From the NCBI GenBank assembly GCA_037039685.1, contig JAWNGF010000002.1, forward strand, positions 3,162,001 to 3,226,000: a DNA stretch of 64,000 nucleotides. Direction: 5' to 3'. The stretch is from Ceratobasidium sp. AG-K (taxonomy: Eukaryota > Basidiomycota > Agaricomycetes > Cantharellales > Ceratobasidiaceae). Numbering within the stretch: the first letter of the stretch is position 1; each line of letters begins with the position of its first letter. Both the position numbers and the translations under genes were made by a program. The notes beneath the pieces were generated by a model that was not told where the DNA came from, did no database searches, and saw only the letters and a program-made list of their open reading frames with translations. Below are positions 59,277 to 64,000 of the stretch, piece after piece.

Positions 59277-59774
59277 TGTCGCAACCTGCTAATGCCTATG
59301 GTTGACGACCGCTAATGGCCTTTGAGATGTGGAACAATATATGATAAGTCTTCTAAGACTCTATCACTAAGGTGGACAAACGCTAGTCTTGTCAGTACAA
59401 GTCACTAGCTCCTAAGTCCAAGTGGCTGCGCTGAAGGCTAAGTAGCCAAGTGCCTCTGATCACACTGCAGGGAGAGTTGACAAGGCAAAGCAAGCTGGGG
59501 ATGACCATGCTTGCAAGCCAGTATATATACTCAGAAAACAAGTGAGTCATAGTAAGTACATGAGTCACAGTTCTGAGACAAAGTCCGAGTCATAAAGAGT
59601 GCTGCATGGGCCAGCAAAATAGAAAACAGCATGAGTCATACGACTCATGGTGACACATCATCCATACACCTTACTAAACAAGGGAGAGGGCACAGAGGAG
59701 AAGAAGGGCGCTTAAGGCGCCCGTGCAAGCCACAAGTTCGCAAGAAGAGACAGAGGGAGGGACGGGTCACGACA
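59277..59774 (-). repeat. Gypsy-3 3' LTR
   Basis: Read on the minus strand it starts TGTCGTGACCCGTCC at 59774, just after a G-rich purine tract, and ends GGTTGCGACA at 59277. That is 498 bases with matching TGTCG/CGACA ends. The insertion point is inside the protease of Gypsy-1 copy 2. The partner LTR is outside the window. Confidence 0.85.
59519..59650 (-). promoter_or_regulatory. TATA box with clustered TGAGTCA (bZIP) sites in the Gypsy-3 LTR
   Basis: A TATA-like gtatatatac is at 59521-59530. Upstream of it (higher coordinates on the minus strand) lie perfect TGAGTCA heptamers at 59543, 59561 and 59632, plus near matches CGAGTCA at 59586 and CGACTCA at 59641. TGA(C/G)TCA is the binding site of Gcn4/AP-1-type bZIP factors. 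The arrangement upstream of TATA in the LTR suggests stress- or starvation-responsive transcription. Confidence 0.55.
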
Positions 59775-59814
59775 TTGCCCCCCCACAAAGGCGAGTGTAG
59801 TGGAGCGCACTCGC

Positions 59815-60954
59815 CTATTTGCGGGCGACCCATTCCTTCAGTTCCAGCCACCCAACGCGTTCCGCCAGGGCGCGCATGTCCGCCTCGAGGACCTCGTTCA
59901 TTCGGTCCCATTTCTCCTGGTAGAGGCGGTCAAGCTCCTCTTGGTGGAGTTGCTGCAGGCGCTCGAGTTCTGCCGATTCTTGCCTGGACCATTGTTCTTG
60001 TCTATGGTCCAGCCACTTGTTGAGCTGCTCGACTGACCAGGACCCGCACTGCACGAGGCGATAGGCCTCGAGGACGTTGGCGTCACATGGCATTCGATCG
60101 CTTGGCGGGTGTGGATCCATGTTGGCAATGGCGTTGCCAACATCGGCAATGAGGGCCTCGACGTTTGCTCGTGCCTTGTCCCAGGTGGCCTCCCATTCTC
60201 GTTCGAGTTGTCCAGCCTCGGAGCTAGGAGGTGCAGCGGGGCCTTCGATGACCTCTTCCTTGACATCTTCCATTGGCTGTCCTGCCAGGTTGACGTGTCC
60301 GCTTCCGTCGGCGCCTTTTGACCAATCAATGGCGTTGAAAGCGGGATCATCTCTTGGGTAAGTGCTTGTGGGGACTGGTAAGTGTTCCGACTCACAGTCC
60401 GCGGGCCATCCTGACTCGAAGTCAGTGGCACATGGGCGCCACCATATTCCCTCCTCGTCACGGTGTCCGCCGTTGTCGAGGGCCAGTTGGGGGTCGTTTT
60501 CCCTCTTGAACCATTCGTCCCCCTCCCATTTGTAACCGGTGTCCCGGTTCCAGGCGTCCTTGCTCTTGAGGACCACGTCGTGGACCGTAAGTCCGATGCA
60601 GCCGCGGCAGTGATAGTACTTGCTGCGGCCGATGTCTGTCGGATCGTAGGGTCGGGTGTCTGGGTGACTGACCCAGAGGAGGGAGCCGAGTCGGGGGATG
60701 ATGAGGGACTTGCGTTCCTCGTCCCACTTGATGTTTGCCCGTTCCCGCAGGGGTATGTAACCCAGTTGGACGCCTGGTTCAAGTTGCTCGGCCAGGGCCT
60801 TGGCCTCATTGAGGGACCAGGGAGCGGTGTCCCTGTTGTTGACGGCGTACTCACCCGTTCCGGCGAGCATGAGGGCTTTCTTGTAGGCCCTAGCCTTCTT
60901 GTACTCCGAGGACTTGGAGCAGGAGGTGGAGGAGACGGTGCGATAGGCAGGCAT
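59815..60954 (-). CDS. Gypsy-3 extra ORF between chromodomain and LTR, function unknown
   Basis: A complete frame of 379 codons on the pol strand, in a different frame from pol, from ATG 60954 to TAG 59815, 41 bases before the LTR. It starts MPAYRTVSSTSCSKSSEYKK. A compact globular part follows, with aromatic and Cys/His residues (RSKYYHCRGCIGLTVHDVVL, EGIWWRPCATDFESGW). A linker leads to a C-terminal acidic coiled coil (LERLQQLHQEELDRLYQEKW and onward). The ATG follows a pyrimidine-rich leader (cctcttaccaactctttcct, then caaacaaaa), like fungal mRNA starts. The segment is visibly GC-richer than pol. I do not recognise the family; a captured host gene or a relocated structural protein are both possible. 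Confidence 0.72.
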   Translation of the reverse strand: MPAYRTVSSTSCSKSSEYKKARAYKKALMLAGTGEYAVNNRDTAPWSLNEAKALAEQLEPGVQLGYIPLRERANIKWDEERKSLIIPRLGSLLWVSHPDTRPYDPTDIGRSKYYHCRGCIGLTVHDVVLKSKDAWNRDTGYKWEGDEWFKRENDPQLALDNGGHRDEEGIWWRPCATDFESGWPADCESEHLPVPTSTYPRDDPAFNAIDWSKGADGSGHVNLAGQPMEDVKEEVIEGPAAPPSSEAGQLEREWEATWDKARANVEALIADVGNAIANMDPHPPSDRMPCDANVLEAYRLVQCGSWSVEQLNKWLDHRQEQWSRQESAELERLQQLHQEELDRLYQEKWDRMNEVLEADMRALAERVGWLELKEWVARK

Positions 60955-63900
60955 TTTTGTTTGAGGAAAGAGTTGGTAAGAGGGGAAGTAGCTTGTAGAG
61001 TGCAAGTGGTAGTTGGCTGAAAAGCAGGGGTGATGATTTCTGCGGCTTTCCCTCTTGTCTTTTTGTACTCTGGGGAAATGAAATTCGGAGGGAGCGGGCC
61101 GTTGGGAAAGTCCTTCTGGAATTTTCTCATGACATGAGTCAGTCCGGCAAAGTTCTCCGCCGGTTCTTCTGTGTCTTCCAGGGGGCTGTAGCCCTTCCAT
61201 CTGATGCGGTATTTCAGCCCATCAGGGTCCTGGTGCCAATCCACAACCTTCTCTACTTCATATTCCTCCTCACCTTCCTCGGTAATGATTGGCGGAGGTC
61301 GCGGTTGATTTCGTTGGAAATCTAGGTCTTCAGTATAGGGAGTCAACATGTTTCCATGGAAAACGTTGTGGATGCGCATGGATTTTGGAAGATCAAGTTG
61401 GTAAGCGTGTGAAGAGATCTGTTTCTTCACAACAAAGGGACCTGTCTTCTTGTCGTCAAGCTTCTTGCTTGGTCGTTTTGTGGTAATGTTGGTAGTCAGG
61501 AGCCACACGTTGTCTCCTTCCTTGTATTGTGTTTTTGGGGTCTCTTCCTTTGACTGATGATATTCCATCAGAGCCCTTGTTTCTTCCCATACCATTTCCA
61601 TATCCTTTGTCCACTTGTCTCCTTCTGGGGAGCGAGTCACGTAGTCTTCAATAGACCATTTGGGAGTCATACCATAGATGACCTCAAATGGGGATTTGTT
61701 TGTGACTCGGTTCTTGTGATTGTTGTGGCAAAATTCCGCAATAGGTAACCATTTTGCCCAGTCATCTTGTTTGTGATTTCCAAAGATGCGTATCCATCCT
61801 TCAAGCCACTGGTTTGTTCTTTCTACCAAGCCATCTGTTTCAGGGTGGAAGGCTGTGGAGAAGGTTCCTTGGATTCCTAGCCGTTTGTAGACAGCTTCTA
61901 GGAAGTGCGATTTGAAGGTAGTTCCTCTATCCGAAACAGTGGTTTTGGGGAATCCATGGAGACGCCATACTTCCTTCACAAAGATATTGGCAAGTTCCTC
62001 CGAGTTTGTGGATTCTTTGCAGGGTATGAAGTGTGCCATTCTGGAAAAGCGGTCCATCACAACAAGGACGCTGTCAAACCCTTGTGATTTTGGTAGTTTC
62101 ACAATAAAGTCATAAGCGATATTTTCCCAGGGTTTTTTCGGAATGGGCAAGGGTTTGAGAGGTAGGTGTCCTTTGCTTCCCTTCCCCCTCTGGCACGCTT
62201 CACAGCTTTCAACATACTTGTTGACTTGGGCTTTCATGCCTGGCCAGTAGTAGTTTCTAGAGATGAGTTCTAGGGTCCTGGCTTGTCCTTGGTGACCCGC
62301 AATGGGTGAGTCGTGGTATAGTTTGAGAAGCTTCAGTTTGATGTCTTTTTCCTCAGGAACGACAATTCTTCCTTGATACCAGAGGAGATTTTCGCTCATT
62401 TCATAGTCCTTGAATTGTTTTCTCACAGAGGGAGGTAGGTCTTCCTTCTTCTTGGTGCTTTTGACCAGGGTTTCCAAACTTTCGTCCTCCTCTAGGGCTT
62501 CCCTGATTTCCGCAATGATGTCGTCACCCATCAGGGCTGAGAATCCCTTGAAGTTTTCGGCAGAGATCATCACTTGTTCTGCGGACGCGATATCACTGTG
62601 ATCACTTCTTCTTGAGAGGATGTCCGGTTTTTCCGACATTTTGCCAGGTCTGTAGTGGATCTCGAAATTGTAGCTTGCCAGCATGAGAAGCCATCTGTTG
62701 TGTCTTCGGTTGAAGGTGCTGGCTTTTTGCCAGTAAGTGAGGTTTTTGTGATCTGTGTAGATCACTATTGGCTCCTTTGTGCCTTCCAGGTGGATCCGCC
62801 AGTGTCGTAAAGCTTCTATGATAGCAAGAAGCTCCTTGTCATGTGTATCGTAGTTCAGCTCTGCCTCCTTGAAGCTTTTTGAGAGAAATCCTACTGGGTG
62901 TAAGTAACCATCCTTTTGCCGTTGGCTAAGAATAGCTCCCATTGCAACCCCTGAGGCATCCGTTTCAAGGAAGTACTGCTTTGATTCGTCAGGGTGTGCT
63001 AGCACCGGTTCCTTTGAGATGACCTCTTTCAGGGAGTCAAAGGCTTCCTGGTGTTCGGGATTCCACTCCCACTTTCTGTCCTTTCTTGTCAATTGAGTCA
63101 GGGGCTTGACAATTGAGGAGAAGGCCACTACGAATCTTCTATAGAAGTTGCAGAAACCAATGAACGCTTGTAATTGTTTCACGGTTTTCGGGGTGGGCCA
63201 TTCTTGGATAGTTTTGATCTTGTCCTTGTTCATGGAAATGCCGTTTTCGTCGACAACGAACCCAACCCAGTCAGCCCTTTTTCCATAGAAGGTACATTTC
63301 TTCAGGTTTCCAAAGAGGTTGTTCTTCCTCAATCTTTGCAAGACTTCCTTGATATCTATGGTGTGCTGATTTCTTCCTCTAGAAATAATAAGGATGTCGT
63401 CGATGTAGATCACAATCTTCACTCCGATCATGTCTCTGAAGATGTGGTCCATCATTCTTTGAAAAGTGGAAGGTGCATTTTTGAGCCCAAAGGCCATCAC
63501 GGTGTATTCGAAAAGCCCTTCTGAGGTGATGAAAGCTGTCTTCCACTTGTCTCCCTCTCTGATTCTAACATTCCAAAAGCCATTCTTCAGGTCGAGGGAA
63601 GTAATGAAAAGTTCTTCTTTCGAACTTTCACTGGTCTTCTTGAAAATTTCTAGAAGCTGTTCGAGTAGTGGAATGGGGTATTGGTCCGGGATGGTTTCTT
63701 CATTTGCTCCTCTGTAGTCAACAACTGGGCGTAGGTCAGGTATGGTCTGTCCTTCCTTCAGCGCCTTTTTGACAAAGAAAAGGCTTGCGGCTAAGGGAGA
63801 TTTGCTGGGTCTAATACGTCCTGACCGGAGTTCACTTGCAATGTATTCCCTTGTAGCTTCTCTTTCCTTTGGTGACAGAGGGTAGGCCTTTCTTGGTTTT

Positions 63901-64000
63901 GGGAGACGATCGTTGTCATAGAAATCGATCCTGCAGTCCCATTCTCTGTGTTCCGGGAGTTTGTCATATTTTTCTTCATCAAAAACGTCCCTGAATTCTT
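59898..64000 (-). CDS. Gypsy-3 pol polyprotein, uninterrupted, runs off the window
   Basis: The frame is open from the right edge of the window to the stop at 59898, more than 1,360 codons. It starts within the linker before RT. RT: SLDLKNGFWNVRI, MAFGLKNAPSTFQRMM and YIDDILIISR. RNase H: YFLETDASGVAMGAILSQRQ and [18 protein letters not shown]. Integrase: GHQGQARTLELISRNYYWPG with CEACQ, then VVMDRFSRMAHF, VSDRGTTFKS and TDGLVERTNQW. GPY/F: KKTGPFVVKK. Chromodomain at about 61280-61125: YEVEKVVDWHQDPDGLKYRI and RWKGYSPLEDTEEPAENF, which keeps the Tyr/Trp/Tyr cage. Past the chromodomain the frame stays open for about 370 more codons of Ser/Thr/Pro-rich text overlapping the extra ORF; this is probably not selected protein. 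No stop or frameshift was found, so the copy may be young or active. Confidence 0.9.
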   Translation of the reverse strand, partial: EFRDVFDEEKYDKLPEHREWDCRIDFYDNDRLPKPRKAYPLSPKEREATREYIASELRSGRIRPSKSPLAASLFFVKKALKEGQTIPDLRPVVDYRGANEETIPDQYPIPLLEQLLEIFKKTSESSKEELFITSLDLKNGFWNVRIREGDKWKTAFITSEGLFEYTVMAFGLKNAPSTFQRMMDHIFRDMIGVKIVIYIDDILIISRGRNQHTIDIKEVLQRLRKNNLFGNLKKCTFYGKRADWVGFVVDENGISMNKDKIKTIQEWPTPKTVKQLQAFIGFCNFYRRFVVAFSSIVKPLTQLTRKDRKWEWNPEHQEAFDSLKEVISKEPVLAHPDESKQYFLETDASGVAMGAILSQRQKDGYLHPVGFLSKSFKEAELNYDTHDKELLAIIEALRHWRIHLEGTKEPIVIYTDHKNLTYWQKASTFNRRHNRWLLMLASYNFEIHYRPGKMSEKPDILSRRSDHSDIASAEQVMISAENFKGFSALMGDDIIAEIREALEEDESLETLVKSTKKKEDLPPSVRKQFKDYEMSENLLWYQGRIVVPEEKDIKLKLLKLYHDSPIAGHQGQARTLELISRNYYWPGMKAQVNKYVESCEACQRGKGSKGHLPLKPLPIPKKPWENIAYDFIVKLPKSQGFDSVLVVMDRFSRMAHFIPCKESTNSEELANIFVKEVWRLHGFPKTTVSDRGTTFKSHFLEAVYKRLGIQGTFSTAFHPETDGLVERTNQWLEGWIRIFGNHKQDDWAKWLPIAEFCHNNHKNRVTNKSPFEVIYGMTPKWSIEDYVTRSPEGDKWTKDMEMVWEETRALMEYHQSKEETPKTQYKEGDNVWLLTTNITTKRPSKKLDDKKTGPFVVKKQISSHAYQLDLPKSMRIHNVFHGNMLTPYTEDLDFQRNQPRPPPIITEEGEEEYEVEKVVDWHQDPDGLKYRIRWKGYSPLEDTEEPAENFAGLTHVMRKFQKDFPNGPLPPNFISPEYKKTRGKAAEIITPAFQPTTTCTLQATSPLTNSFLKQKCLPIAPSPPPPAPSPRSTRRLGPTRKPSCSPERVSTPSTTGTPLPGPSMRPRPWPSNLNQASNWVTYPCGNGQTSSGTRNASPSSSPDSAPSSGSVTQTPDPTIRQTSAAASTITAAAASDLRSTTWSSRARTPGTGTPVTNGRGTNGSRGKTTPNWPSTTADTVTRREYGGAHVPLTSSQDGPRTVSRNTYQSPQALTQEMIPLSTPLIGQKAPTEADTSTWQDSQWKMSRKRSSKAPLHLLAPRLDNSNENGRPPGTRHEQTSRPSLPMLATPLPTWIHTRQAIECHVTPTSSRPIASCSAGPGQSSSSTSGWTIDKNNGPGKNRQNSSACSNSTKRSLTASTRRNGTE

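Noticed and set aside
60463..61020. Plus-strand open frame of 185 codons opposite the Gypsy-3 extra ORF
   Set aside because: Its text is Val/Gly/Leu repetitive and mirrors the GC-rich codons of the minus-strand ORF; no motif.

Overview
This is fungal nuclear DNA, very probably from an agaricomycete basidiomycete of the Rhizoctonia type. That placement is an inference from protein style, from dense introns of about 45-90 bases, and from the mix of plant-degrading secreted enzymes with Ty3/gypsy chromoviruses. I see no tRNA, rRNA, CRISPR array or bacterial-type operon.

The left part (1-42.3 kb) is gene space with long empty gaps. In order it holds: a pRiA4b ORF-3-like protein (15-1760); an intact secreted AA9 lytic polysaccharide monooxygenase (7394-8329); a monoglyceride-lipase-type hydrolase (8586-10134); a membrane protein of unknown function (10635-11891); a secreted S1/P1 nuclease with an apparent one-base frame break (17797-19286), convergent with a secreted type B carboxylesterase (19413-21650); a conserved gene of unknown function (23637-24448); the mitochondrial Mg2+ channel Mrs2 (25007-26742); CTP synthase (30256-32800); serine hydroxymethyltransferase (36592-38402); and an oxysterol-binding protein (40107-42316).

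Scattered through this part are five tiny three-exon genes that each encode little more than one divergent double-stranded-RNA-binding domain: 5158-5612 (+), 12221-12651 (-), 14481-14898 (-), 16514-16903 (-) and 39533-39915 (+). They share intron positions, a phase-1 first intron and a short third exon. In all five, the stop or reading that follows the domain overlaps a splice donor. This local family is the most interesting host feature here.

The right part (42.6-64 kb) is a nest of mobile elements. A Tc1-like transposase fragment abuts a solo LTR (LTR-B). That LTR was split by a complete but decayed chromovirus (Gypsy-1, 44022-50962). Pieces of another gypsy pol, a copia-type gag and a second LTR-B follow. 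A second, inverted and truncated Gypsy-1 copy (56180-59276) was in turn cut by a third element, Gypsy-3. Gypsy-3 has a long uninterrupted pol running off the window edge, an LTR with clustered TGAGTCA sites upstream of a TATA box, and an extra GC-rich sense-strand ORF of 379 codons between the chromodomain and the LTR.

The secreted AA9 enzyme, nuclease and esterase suit a plant-associated saprotroph or pathogen. The rest of the gene set is general metabolism. No biosynthetic cluster is evident.
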